A stretch of DNA of 64,000 bases from Arthrobotrys musiformis (Eukaryota; Ascomycota; Orbiliomycetes; Orbiliales; Orbiliaceae), in the NCBI GenBank assembly GCA_036971715.1, contig JAVHJL010000007.1, positions 1,860,001 through 1,924,000 on the forward strand, given 5' to 3'. Both the position numbers and the translations under genes were made by a program. Shown in pieces: positions 22,955 through 35,393 of the stretch (positions are counted from its first letter, which is position 1; each line of letters starts with the position of its first letter). The notes below the pieces were generated by a model that had not been told where the DNA came from, made no database searches, and saw only the letters and a program-made list of their open reading frames with translations.

Positions 22955-24667
22955 CAGGTTATTTAAAAAAGCCATTTTAGATAGAGGGAAGAACTTCCTG
23001 GATAAATTCTAAAATAAAGTCAACAATCGCTTAAAAATCCATTATTGATTTAGTATTGCCTATTATTTTTAGATTGACGGACAAACAAAACGTATTAATT
23101 TTATAGTAGAATAATATTTTAGAGCTTACGTCAATTATCAATAGGATGATTGAGTTAAATAACTACCCCTAGCTAAATATTTCTACAATAATAAAATATT
23201 TGATATTACTGAAATTTCCTTATTTGTTACAAATTATGGATGAAATCCGGACACCTTTGAATTCCAAGAACTTAGAAAACTTTCTAAAAATTAAAAAACC
23301 ACAAAATTTGTACAACAAATATCAGAATTATAAGAAATCCTACATATAAAAATTAACCACACCACACAAATATAGCAAAAACAAGCAAATAAGTAAAGAT
23401 AATTATTACCTAACTACAAAGAAAAAAACCATATCTAATTAAATATATAAAACATTAAAATAATATGATTTTATCCAAAATTATTTAATAAGATGGAAGG
23501 TTTATTTTAAATTCTTAAATCTATAAAAAAAAAAGCATATAAACTGAAGCTTCCCTTTTTAATAAGAATTTACGTTGTTTTTTATACTAATCTATTATAC
23601 TCAGCACCAGATAACGCTTTTTTTAATTAAAATTATAAAAAATGACTCCTATTAGTTACTGTCGATAACAAAGAAAAATATAAAGTTAAGAAAATATTAA
23701 ATTCATAAATATATTACCGAAAACTTTAATACTTCTTTTAGTAAAAAAGTTAAAATAAATTTACCTAATAATTTGTATTTGATATCACTTATATTCAAGA
23801 ACTGCTTAATAACTTTCATAAATTTTATTTTGATCAATTTGGTCCTTTTACCTAATATACTCAACTCTACTTCTTTATTTTAACATAATTTAAAAAAATA
23901 AGTAAACTAATTAAAATTTTTAATATTTTGATATTATTTAAGATTTATTTTTAGTATTAGATTTTCTTAATATTTAGATATCAAAACTTATATATATTAG
24001 TCTGTATAATAAAATCTAGAGATTACAAACTGAGTTAGTTTAAGCTCAACAAAAAAACAAAAGTAATACAATTTTTATAAACCCATGTAAAAATTCCTCG
24101 ATGGGAATTAATGACAGAAAATTTAATCAAGCAATAAAAAACTCCAGTTTAATAATCCAAAAACCACCGCAATAGTTAATCCATAATAAAACCCCTAATC
24201 CAAAAAAAAAAAATCCAGTCGGAAAATTTGTATTCGAAACTACTAGAAATCCCAGAACCAGAAATATTAGAAAGAAACCAAAAAAACTCTTTAGAAGAAC
24301 TTTTGAAGAATTTTAAAAAACCGAAATTCCCAGGAATTAAGTGTAAGAGCAGCTATAAAAAATTCATGCTATCTAAAATCAGCAAAAGATATTGATACAG
24401 CAAGGGACCTACCATAATCCTAAACCTTCAAACAGAGCATCGACAGAACATCAATACTAAAGAAGAAAATTCTATAACAAAGCAATCACAACATAATAAA
24501 CTTTAAACAGAAATCCAAGCAGCCAGAGGAGTTCTCAGAATGATTATAGAAAATATCCAAACAATACTATAGTTAAAAGAAAAACCACACAACACAACAT
24601 AAATTGCAGACCCAGAATAAGGAAGTATCCAGATCCAGACTTCAGAACTCACAAACCTAAATTAATA

Positions 24668-25114
24668 ATATTATTTAGTCCTCAAGATTCCAGATAAGAA
24701 AGCCCTCGCTCTCTTAACACTTTCCACAAATAGTACTTCACTACACACACTTGTTTATTATATAGAATCATACATTATCTAATTTAGTACTCTATATCCC
24801 CAAATATCCAATTCAAACTTATCTTCTATTTAGTTTAATACTCTATATTTAATTATTTAGTTCACAAATTTATCTTTTGTCTAATTCAATATTCTATATT
24901 TAATTAATTAATTTACAGATTTATCTCTTATCCAGTTCACTTTATTATTTTCTTTATCAATTATCTATTTGAACCACTATGTTCACTATCATATATTTAA
25001 AAACTAAGTAACAATTTAAGTATTAATTTATATTTACACTAGTATGCCATTCTTATTTTATGATATTTGTGTATTACCTTGATACCTTGACTAGTCTCTA
25101 TACGATTTCTTACA
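24668..25114 (-). mobile_element. LTR-like copy, minus orientation, RIP-mutated
   Basis: Reverse-complement partner of 22509-22954. The similarity includes the TGTAAGAAATCG start and the GTACTATTTGTGG block near the end. The sequence just inside it (24667 down to 24485) matches 9735-9950, which suggests a real element's internal region rather than a solo LTR. Confidence 0.6.
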
Positions 25115-27529
25115 GATGGGGTTAATAACGCGAGATTAGGTTGGGCGTATAACCTAGCAACTTGTATGAATATTTCTACTTTTTTATGTAATTATTACTT
25201 TGTAATTTGAGTAGGATTTGAATCTATGAAAATTATGCTTTTGAGCTAGCTTAATTTGATTATGTAATAAATGAATTTGAATGCATATGGTTATATATAG
25301 AAAAACAAAGATTGGCCTTCAACACATTACTAGTGTAAGATAATTTTGGCTAGAGCTTATGTAAAGATAGTTTAAGAGTATGTTTGATGATAAAAATTTT
25401 CTTGTATTATCAAACTATTACCTTTGGGAATTAGAAAAGGGCATATATCTTGGTTTTTGATTTGTGTAATATTTTGTTTAAACATTATTTATTAAATATA
25501 GTTTAGGTTTTAATTTAAATTGAGGCTATTTATTTAGCTTAGAGAATAGAATTTTGAATATATTAAAATAAATTAAACTTGAGAGGTTATTATATGATGC
25601 TGTATCATATAATGTTAGAGACTTTGAATTATTTGGTGAGTTGGTTTTTATTTTTATTTTGTTGATTAGTATATTTAGAACTATATAGTTATATAGTTAG
25701 GTTCATGATTCGCGGTTAATTACCATGTTCTTTTAATATTTTGGGATTACACTGAGTAGTGATAATATAATAAGGAATGGGCTGCATATATATAGTATAT
25801 AAAAATAAATTTGTCCTGGTTATTCATTCAGAAAAGTACTTATAGTTTGTGTGTATACGATTTTACTTTAATAGTTAATCTCACACTTGCACTAGCGTTT
25901 GTGTTGAATTTTCGAGTGGATCCACAAATCGATTAGGGCTGGTTATGAAACCACAATTGGGGTTCTTAATTCCTAGCTCCTCGTCTGTTATATATAAACT
26001 TCATATAGGCTGGCTGAGATGAATTTAATGTAAATATTAATGTGTTAACATATATTCCCTTTGATGGCCTGATTGTGGGCTGTTATTTTGCTACGCCCTA
26101 AACTTGTGCACATAGTGACTATATTCTGGTTGTACCTACCTACTCATTTTTAAGATCTGCGCCTTTATAAGCTTTATCAGACCTCCCTTTTTCCGCATTT
26201 TTTTGCTGGATATATTTTTTTGAGGCTTGAGGACAAACTCGGCTTCAAAAATATAGCTCCAAAAGTAATTGTTGGCTTTTATTCTAATTACTGATTAGTA
26301 AGCTTGGTCGTGCTGTGACATAACGACACAGAAAAAGCAAAGCGCCAAGGCGGCCCAGGACATAAATTACTTATCTTGGTCCTGGGGTGCTGCTAGATAC
26401 TTACCTTATTTGAGGGGTTTAAACAATATTACCAAGTCCTTCCTTATTGGCATTAATTGGATGTAATGTGATGTCTGATATTATATTATTGTTTAAAATC
26501 TGGAAGTATATCCAAAAATTGAGTAAAAGTAAGAATTAGAATGTAACAAACGATTTAGTTTATGCATAATTTAAAGTTGATTATTTCAACGAGTGAATAG
26601 GTAATTGGAGGACGATTTAATTTCTGTTAGTTATATATGTTTTACGAGTATGTAGTTTTTTTTGTTTTTAATATGAATATTGCTGAATTTTTTATTTAGG
26701 ATGTATGTATAGATGCTTTTAAACACCATCTTTATTTTTTAGAGTTTGGATTTAGTAATTTTAAATATTAAAGTTTATTAATTATTGAAGTTATTTACAA
26801 TGATGCTTTTATAATATTTTAAAATGGTACTTGGAATGAGATAATAAAGTTAATGATTTGTGATATGTTTAAAGCAATAAAATTTCTTGAAGATTTATAT
26901 TAAAATAAATGGCTTTTTTTTTGGATTATAAGTTAAGTTAAATATAAGTTAAATTAAAGAGGTAAAGCTAAAAATGCAGAAGTGGAGGTAGAAGTTTCTA
27001 CTGAAGGATAGAAGTTGGAATAAATCTGGGATTTGGAGAGATAGGCAGAAAAGGAGCTTGAAGATTTAGACAAGTAGAGAAAATAGTATTTTAAAGTACT
27101 TTATTGACTCTGTATTTTGAATAGTATGTATTTTAGATTTAACCCCTTTTTGAACCAAAGCTGACAGAATGGAATGGGATGGTAGTTATTCACGAAAAGG
27201 ACGAATTTCTTACAAGGTAACTTTTTTTTGGTAAATAACTTGGCTGCTATTGATGATATTGTTTGTTCATACAAGCATACTTTTGCTCGATTTATTGTCA
27301 AAACTATCTCAGTTTCTTTAAGAATTGATTTTTTGTCAAAATATTCCCTAGGGGTTGCTCTTTTATTAAATTTATATAATATTTTTATCTATTTTTAAAC
27401 TTAAATTGGTTTGGTGGTTTTAAAAATATCCTTTGCTGGATATTATAGTATATGAATTATTGCTAGAAGGAGAAGAAATACTTGGTAGCGTATTTTTTAA
27501 TCTTATAAATGAACATCAGTATCCAAACC

Positions 27530-27625
27530 AAGCCCAGAAAAAAGCCCAGAAAAAGCCCAAAGCCCAAACCAAAAGCCCACAACCCAAAAACCGGGCTGGG
27601 CCCAAATGAAGTCCGGCCCATGTAA
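27530..27625. repeat. Low-complexity GCCCA-rich repeat
   Basis: Many tandem-like AAGCCCA and AAAGCCC units give a minus-strand frame rich in Gly, Phe and Leu. It marks the GC-richer edge of the AT island. I cannot tell whether it is part of a transposon. Confidence 0.45.
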
Positions 27626-27936
27626 AGGCCTAGTAGTTTGGGGGTTTTTAGACCCCTTCATACGAAAGCAGTCAGGCATAAGCTTCGAGTCTTCTAAGCA
27701 AGCTTGACATGAACCTGGCGTTCCATTTACAAAGGCCGTGATTACAAATCGAAAATGCGGTCGCAGAAGATGTTTTGTCATATCGTAGTGGTATTAATAT
27801 TCAGGGGGTTTCTCATTAAAATGCTCAGAGGGGCTTATTTTAGGCAATAGGATAGACATTTAATAAACTATTGTTGCGGAATTATGTATAGGCATTTTGA
27901 AGACCATGATGACTTGACCTGGCCAGGCGGTGCTAC

Positions 27937-30900
27937 TTATAGCTTCGATCTTTGTTGGCTACCACTTCCATTCTCTCCTTCTCCCGCTTCTAATAATATC
28001 CAGTCCGTCTCGTTCAACTTTTTCTTCACGGTCCATCGTCCAGCACCGACCTTTTTCTCCGTTCTTCCTAATATTCTAATCTCTCCTTGTGAGTTACCCG
28101 GCAAGGCCACCTCAATGGACAAAGTTTTCTTTTGCCTATCATATTTCTATTTGCACTCCACCCTACCTTTGGGACTATCGAATTTCATCTCGGAACTTGT
28201 AATTCCATGCTCCAAGTTTGGAATCGGGTCGAAGATGACTTTCCATCCTTCAGTATGGTTAGGGTTAATATTATAGTTATGATTAATAGTAATTCCACCG
28301 ATATTCTCAAATATCCAACGGCCCACTGACCCTAACGCATAGTGATTCAAGCTGGTCATCCAATCGGCGTTAGTGGTCCCATTAGGAAATATTGAATCCC
28401 AACGCTCCCAGATGCTTGTTGCACCCATCGTGATAGGATAAAGCCAGGATGGACTATCTCGTCGACCTAGCAGAAGCTTATAGGCTAGAGCTACAGATTT
28501 CAACTTCGCTTCCAATGTTGACGATGAGATTGTTCTAGGATAGGTAACGGCGTGTAGAATCTCCGGTGACCCTGCTATACCTGTGGTAGGATGGTAATCC
28601 CTTTCTCTGACGAGATGGTGTAGGCGAGCGATTGCTGGTTCTATGTATTCTTCAGGTAGGAGATGGAAGTTTAGGGCGAGGGAATAAGCTGTTTGGGTAT
28701 CCTGCAGTATAAGCGCGGGAGGTTCAGTGTTGGACTCCGGAGGTCCAATTGGCAAGAGATATCTGTTTTGCCATTTAGACAGTTGGGTAGAGGCCTTTAA
28801 GGACCAGTCTTCGGCGTCGTTCTTTTGCAATACGGCTGCAATCTTGGCAATCGTGTTCGTAATCCGACAGAGCCAGGTGTCGGCAACGAAAATTGGGTCT
28901 GTACCCTGCTGTGGGGAGTTTGGTGGAGCGGCGGGGTCAAGCCAGTCGCCGAACTGATAGCTTGTTTTCCACATACCCGCATGCTCACCCTCGGTGATTC
29001 TGAGAATACCTTTGGTAATATAATCGACCATTGAAGGATATAGTTAGCTAAGGAAACTAGTATCTCCGTACGCTTGATAGAGAGTCCAGGGCAGGGTGAC
29101 TATGGCATCCTCCCACACGGCCATAGGGCTGTGGGAGAACGGGAAGTTGAAAACATTGGGAGAACTTCGGGAAAGATCTAGAGTTAGCTTTCATTGAAAT
29201 CATCACACGATTTTGGGTATAGGAAGTATCCCAGCGTACATAATCGGAGGTCGGTGTACGCCGCCTATTTCTTGACCATCTTGCATGCCTCGTAGCCAAT
29301 ATTTTAAAAAGGTTTGGCAGTCGAAGACATAAACAGCAGTCGGAGAAAATAACTAGTAAATTGTTATTATTTAGGAGATTAGTCGCGAAGCTTTAAGCTC
29401 GTGTGAAAACACTTACGTTAATATCACCGGCCCTATCGGAACTGTATCAGCATTCATGCACTTTATCTGTATGAGTATGATGTTACTTACCAGCCCAATC
29501 TTTCGTCACGCTGAGGACAGTCCGTAGGCACACCAAAGAAGTTTCCTCTGGCACTCCATTCAATATTTTGAACGAGTCGATTCAGCTCCGAATTGGTACT
29601 CTGAAATTTCTTCAACCCTTTTGATAAATCACTCCCGTATACCTTTGCCTTAAGCTCCAAACCATCAATCCAGGGGTCGACTTGAACATAGCGAAATCCA
29701 TGAAAAGTAAAATCAGGTTCCCACTCTTCGATACCAGATCCATTAAAGATATAGCTATCTGTGCACTTTGCATCTCGGAGAATGCCGGTATTAGGAGTCC
29801 CGTCCGGCTTCAAAACTTCAACGTGAATAAAAGTTATATTTGTTCCAGCAGGAGCCGAGCCTTTCAGTTTGAGTCTTCCAGCAATATTCTGACCAAAATC
29901 AACAATTGTCTTGTTGTCCGGTGATTTCAGAAAGCTCTTGACGGACAATGTTTCGGTCCATCGAATTGGAGGAGAAATCGAAGCCTCAAGAGTTTGTTTT
30001 GAATTGGTGAAGGCATTCGCCACTATCTTAACATTTTTCCAGCCATATTCTCCTTGATTACTAGCATTATCAGGATTGATACGAGAGTCGTAATGCTCAC
30101 CATCGTATATTCCGGAGTCTACAATAGGGGTAGTCTTAGTGCATTTCCAGTTAGTCTCACTTGTCCAAAAACTTTCCCGTTTCCCTCCATGCCCATAAGT
30201 ATCAAACACCGCCATGAAGCCTGTTTCGTTTCCAAAGGCCCCCCTCTTCGAAGTTAAGCCTGCCACATTTGGCCCAAGGCGACCTCGGTACCATCCGTCC
30301 GCGACATAGACAGTGAAGACATTTTTCCCAGACTGTAGCAAATTAGTTATATCATATGTCTGATATGACACTCGATGCGAGTACTCCGTCCAGCCTGGTT
30401 CCATGATCGAATCACCAACTTTTTTACCGTTGATGAGTATTTTGTATACTCCAAAAGCAGTAGCGTAGGCTCTTCCAGCGCGGGGTTTTGACTTGAAATA
30501 ATACGTGTTTCTAAGGACAGTGACAGATTTAGGAGTTTGCCAGTTGTCCAAATCCCAGGGTGTGGTTATCATTGCTAGTGTTGGTGCTCTATTACGCCAG
30601 GCATCTATACCACCCACAATACCTGCTTCGAACTTGAGCGTAGAGCGGGCCATGGCAATTTTGTTGCTGCTAGACCCAGCTATAAGCTTCTCGCCGGCCG
30701 TCATAACGGACGACCAAGGCGACAGTTGGCTCCCTTCTGGGGTCCCAAAGTTCCAATGGTTACTAGAATAGCCACATTGGGAGAACACTGCCGCTACTAC
30801 CAATTCGTAAATCTTGTGTGACTGCACCCTAGGGAACGCTTCTGGCCATGGAATATTCTCCGTCTGATTCGTCTTTGGCCCGACAACAATATAAGAAGTA

Positions 30901-31100
30901 GCCGATTGGCTTGGGCCTGAGGCACCAGCATGAGGCCAGGTTTGAAGGTTTAAAACGTAGGTTTGTTGGCACCAAGATTGTGAAGCCAACGGTACCGAAT
31001 AGGCCCAGGAAATTGGGGGAGCTGGATTGTCGACTCCCAGCAAGTTAGATGTGTGTGAGAGCCGGAAATTGGCTATTTCGAATGGTGGCGGCCTGAACAT
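27937..31100 (-). pseudogene. GH78 alpha-L-rhamnosidase with two in-frame stops
   Basis: Exons 31100-29491, a 16-nt microexon 29432-29417, 29352-29207 and 29164-27937 join in phase to about 1000 codons. The N-terminal bacterial-rhamnosidase-type domains (GVDNPAPPISW; GWTEYSHRVSYQTYDITNLL) precede the (alpha/alpha)6 barrel with DCPQRDERLGW|AGDIN, DCQTFLKYWLRGMQDGQ, AVWEDAIVTLPW, GDWLDP, MGATSIWERWDS and TSLNHYALGSVGRW. All are hallmarks of GH78, which removes rhamnose from rhamnogalacturonan and glycosides. No signal peptide is visible at this start. Two stops break the frame: TAA at 29044 (expected Gln before LYPSM) and TAG at 28147 (expected Trp or Gln after VECK). Both fit CpA-to-TpA mutation. 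The introns of 58, 64 and 42 nt are inferred; the 42-nt one is needed to bypass three TGA codons. Confidence 0.75.
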
Positions 31101-32439
31101 TGGGACGTTTCCTCGCGAGTGATGCGCTACAAACTGGCTGTTTGCTAGTGCTTCGGCTCTATGACCGTGGGCATCTACAGAGCTAGAGCAGGTTTAACTG
31201 GAGGCCATTCCAGAGCTTTATATACAGCTCAGAGGCGGATTCTGGTCGGGAGAACAATGTTTGTAGCAGCCGCTCACTTACAATACAATTTCCAACCTTT
31301 CCAAGTTGTCGCATGCTACACGTGCTGCACGCTGCATAAAGCCCGACCGTCACCGACGGCGAAGAAAAAGCAGCTTCCCAATATGTTCAATACCTAGAAA
31401 AGTTTAAATTTCTCTTTCCGAACATGGAAAACCCCGGGAAGCGGTTTGACCGTCAGGGCGAATCGCAACTCGCTTGTCTCACAATTTTTGTATTTGGGTT
31501 GCCAAAATATAATTACATTTAGCAGCCGTCGCGATTCTCAGCGATTTTCTTCGCGTGGGCCGAAACATAGATTGGCGCTTCTTGGCCGGACTAAAAGAGT
31601 GTTTAGTACTGAACGCGGCATATCACTCACCACCCGAACTATACCAAAAATCGTGTAGCGCAGAGCGATCAGATGATAACATGAATAACTCTGCCATGGT
31701 GGGGAATATTATGTGGGTTGATTGATATCATCATGATTGGTGATTGAAATTTAACCTCGAGACGACGTCTGTCTAATTAGGCTACTTAGACGAGGTTGCA
31801 TGGCACGGCCCATGCCTCACCCCACAACGGGACGGCTCCCGCGGCCTGACTGGTCGCAATAATACGACGCTAGTCCGCTTAAGCAGTAGGCGAATGCGAG
31901 GCCTGACCAACGCAAAGTTGTCGGAACTGCCATCTTATATTAATAAATACTGTTCGAATACAGGACTGTATATATGGAAATTGATATCCTTTTGTGCAGA
32001 AGAAACAAGTTTCGCACGCCAATCTCAGCAGTTCATAAGTAGATATTGTATTTCGCGCACCAGAATCAACGGGTTCTCGTATCATAGTACTACAGTTGGT
32101 CGAATTAGTCTCTCCGCCCTAGACTAGCCTGGATTGTCTATTGTGGTCTGGAGGGTAAGTTAGATGGGTGGGGCGGGTAATACGAAAGGGAAGAATCGTA
32201 TAGAAAAGAAATTATATACAGCACATTAGGTTTCCCCGCGTCGTAGACTCTATGGTTACTGTGCTTCAACCTGGGATCCTAATACCTAGTGTGCATCCCT
32301 GCGGCACAAAGTAAAGGGTCAGGACTAAATGCAGGCCGGGATAGTAGGATTATGCTTCTAGCAATCGGATCCTGTTTGGCGCTTCTTGCAGCATGGCTTG
32401 GAGCTCTTCCCTACATTAGACAAAGAACCTGGCCGATAG
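31101..32439. other. Intergenic, no supported gene
   Basis: Upstream of the rhamnosidase gene. Short frames on both strands overlap and show no domain. The right part may contain further worn sequence of the Tc1-like element. Confidence 0.4.
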
Positions 32440-33135
32440 CTAGTGGTTGTAAATGCAGCAGTGAATCACAGCAACTATATATTCTTGATAAGTAGCCTGG
32501 CCTATAATTTCCCAGAACAAGCCAAATCCTTTCTCCACACCATGGAATAAACTTTAAAACGCCCAGCTGTTCTTCTTTTTGTATTTCTCTATTATATAGT
32601 TAGGACTCCACTATTTCCTAACCCCACGGGTGATATCGTTTTCTTTGGTGGCTACCAATTACTCAGGTTTCGTTAGCCCATAAAATTTAGGCTTGGTCCT
32701 TAACGCCCAGTATAACTTGTGCGAAGGCCAGTCTAGCTACTCTATCGGCCTCAGTAAGTGGGGCCTTAAGCCTGGCTACTCTCCATCGAAATCCCAACCT
32801 ACACAAGGCTCGTCTGATAACCCATTTACTATATTTCTTATCAAGCAACCCTGACAGAGCTCCAGGTCGCTCATACGTCGACCGACTTTAGAACCCATTA
32901 CAAAAGCTACAAGTTCTTTATCCTGAGCTTGGTCAAGCTTAAGAGGCCTACCACTACGTGGTAGTAAGGAAACAGACCCTACAGTAACAACCTTCCTTAT
33001 TTGAACCACGGTCAGGTTTTTAATGGTGGCTATTCTGGCATAAGTAAATTGCCCATCGAAATAAAGGGATCTAATTCTCTGGCGTTCAGGTTCTGTAAAC
33101 TGGGGGACTCCGGTGGAACCCTTAGGATGCGGCAT
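32440..33135 (-). mobile_element. Tc1/mariner-type transposase remnant
   Basis: The frame from ATG at 33135 encodes an N-terminal helix-turn-helix part ending in RSGRPLKL, typical of Tc1-like transposases, then loses frame near 32830. In another frame the homology continues: RALCRLGFRWRVARLKAPLT, then ILWANET (the family's ILWTDE block around the first catalytic Asp, here Asn) and SWAF*SLFHGVEKGFGLFWE near 32500-32580. Stops and frame changes make it inactive. The C-terminal part with the last acidic residues is missing or unrecognisable, and I did not find terminal inverted repeats. Confidence 0.7.
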
Positions 33136-35393
33136 CGTGATTGTAGGTAGGTAGGGTTGGAATCTGGTAGGTAGAAAGGTGTAGACGTGAACCTGGAAAT
33201 AAGCGCATTGTTGCTGTTATTGCAAAAAGAAAATAAGTTTCTTTTTAAGGTACTAGCCCCACTACTTTTCCTTTCTCCGGGTGCCGTAGTAGGCTAGGCC
33301 TGCATAATACCTACTCTGTAGGCTTAAACTCTATCGCAAGCCGCCCTTCGTTTTGCAACATACTATCGTATGCTAGCTGACGCCCCACTTTTCGGATGAA
33401 ACAGAACAAAGCCCCGCAACATAGTGCCGCCAAGTAAAGCTAATTTAGTAGCTCAATTATCCCCTTTTTAGATCCTAACCGGTATTCCAAGTAGGAAAAC
33501 ACTGTTTTCCCGGCTATCCGAGGAAACGAACCGGGAAACGCAGTGATATGCTGGCAAGCCATTGATTGAAAGCGAAGAGGTGTATCCCTTCTGCTCTTGA
33601 AGTATCCTGTGCTAGTCCCCGAAGTATCCTTACAAGCTCCCCAGCTGTCGGTTGCCATGCATTAAATACAACGTCCGGATTGTGTTGGTCTAATAGCGTT
33701 GGTCGACGTGCAAACGAAGTTAACCACCACGAGACCAACCAGTGCTGGCCTCGTGGGCCAGCACACAAAAGTGTTGACGCTAGACCCGGCAACCTGAGCA
33801 CCAGTAGTAAGATACGCGGAGGTCGCCAAGAGATGCCAATAACCGAACAAACTTATCCATCTCGCCGGGCGCCCATATTAATATTATTGCTTGATATGCG
33901 CAAGTAGCTTCATCAAGATCTTAAACGATATACTATGATAATATGATATTAACATCCCGTTTATACATATAAAACATGCCAGTTTCTAGGTAAGATAGAC
34001 TTCGATCAGGCTACTGCAATTTTCACGTTTATGACGCTGAACCTTGCAAGATTATTGAACACTGTACGGAAACCAGATTGCATAACTTAAAAAGTCGCCA
34101 CAGGCCAAATATATTGATCCAAGTTAGTATTAAATTTTTAAAAGCAAAGCCAAGTAGTACTTGCACCTGGCTGGATTCTATACCAGGATTAGAGCGCACT
34201 TCTATATTATTTTTAAGGGTTTTCGACATGAAATACCCGGGCTTAGTTCAGGAGAGTGTTTAATGTCGTTCCAAGACGCTCTTTAGGCCATGAGCGGAGG
34301 GAGCTAGGCATAGTTAGTATGCCTATTGTTCCCTGCTTCGGGTTGAAGGTAACGGCAAAACGGATATCCGAATAGAAGTCAACACGTCGTTCGACGCACC
34401 GTACAATGCAATTCAGCCATCGAGACGGATCCGAACTAGATCGCTATCTTCCGGCTTGTTTCCTCAGACGAGGGAAGCGACATACGCGGCCTTGCTCGGG
34501 CGAGCACGCCCAGCCCAGTTGTATTATCTGGGTTGGTCAAATCGTGAAAGCACCAGTTCCAAAGTTTGCCTTGGTTATATTGCTAGGATATTGTATAGCG
34601 GTCTGCGTTCTTCTTCCGTGGTCAGTCGGCAATATATATGGTACTGCCGGAACCAGTAATAGAAAACGCTGCGAAAAAAGAGAGAGGGTACCGAAGCATG
34701 TTCGCGTGATATCGCGATGCTGATATTTTAGCCGGACTCAGCTTTTCAAAACCTTACAATCTTAAACCTCAAAGCCGCATAAATTTGATATATGTGCTGC
34801 TTGTTCAGAGTATATTATTATTCTTGATGATATTATTCAGAATTATCATTCCCCGGGGCCTGATTGCAACCCCCACCCCTTGTATATAGTTTCATTATGC
34901 ATATAAGAAATTTTCAACAATGGTAGTCTTCAAGTATATCTTAGGATCTTATTGGTCGGCTTATTAATGCGCAACATTGTTTCAATACTCTTTAATCTGT
35001 GGGATGCGTGCCAAAAACGAACTTTGCGCAACAAATTCTTTTTTTGCTAAAACCAATTAGTACATGCGGGCATAACTGACCTTTTTATTTAATTGAACAC
35101 CCAATTCTCCATTAAGAGATCTGAGTAATTGAGCTGGGAAGCGCTAAGCTGTTCTGGGAATCCTTTCTAAGGGAGCCTTGGGAGGTTGTCTCGAGACAAA
35201 GGAAAGGTGTAACAGATATGACTTTAAAAATTGCAGGGATCCCGGGAATAAGCTTTGGGGAGAATAATGGAACGGCATTGCGCTCTTATTTAACAATATC
35301 GAAAGCAATAGAAAGAAAAATAAGTATGGAAATTCAATTTAAATCCGTCAAACTTGAAATTATATCAGTGTTAAACTGGATAACGGAACGGAC
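33136..35393. other. Intergenic, no supported gene
   Basis: About 2.2 kb. Frames at 33440-33907 and 34406-34723 overlap in several phases and have no domain or exon partners that I can find. Confidence 0.4.

Larger units (their letters stand above)
19000..27480. repeat. AT-rich, gene-free island with RIP-like decay
   Basis: Almost 8.5 kb with very high AT content, no open frame of note apart from chance ones, and homopolymer tracts such as 14 A followed by 13 G at about 20564-20591. A less AT-rich segment lies at 21280-22400. It contains the two inverted LTR-like copies described separately. Such blocks are typical of RIP-mutated transposon graveyards in Pezizomycotina. Confidence 0.7.

Noticed and set aside
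19000..27480. CRISPR-like or phage-like structures
   Set aside because: No regularly spaced repeats; the region is eukaryotic AT-rich repeat DNA.
29191..29205. Three in-frame TGA codons in the rhamnosidase gene
   Set aside because: They fall inside a 42-nt intron (29165-29206) with GT, a GCTAAC branch and AG; splicing joins conserved sequence in phase, so they are not counted as nonsense mutations.
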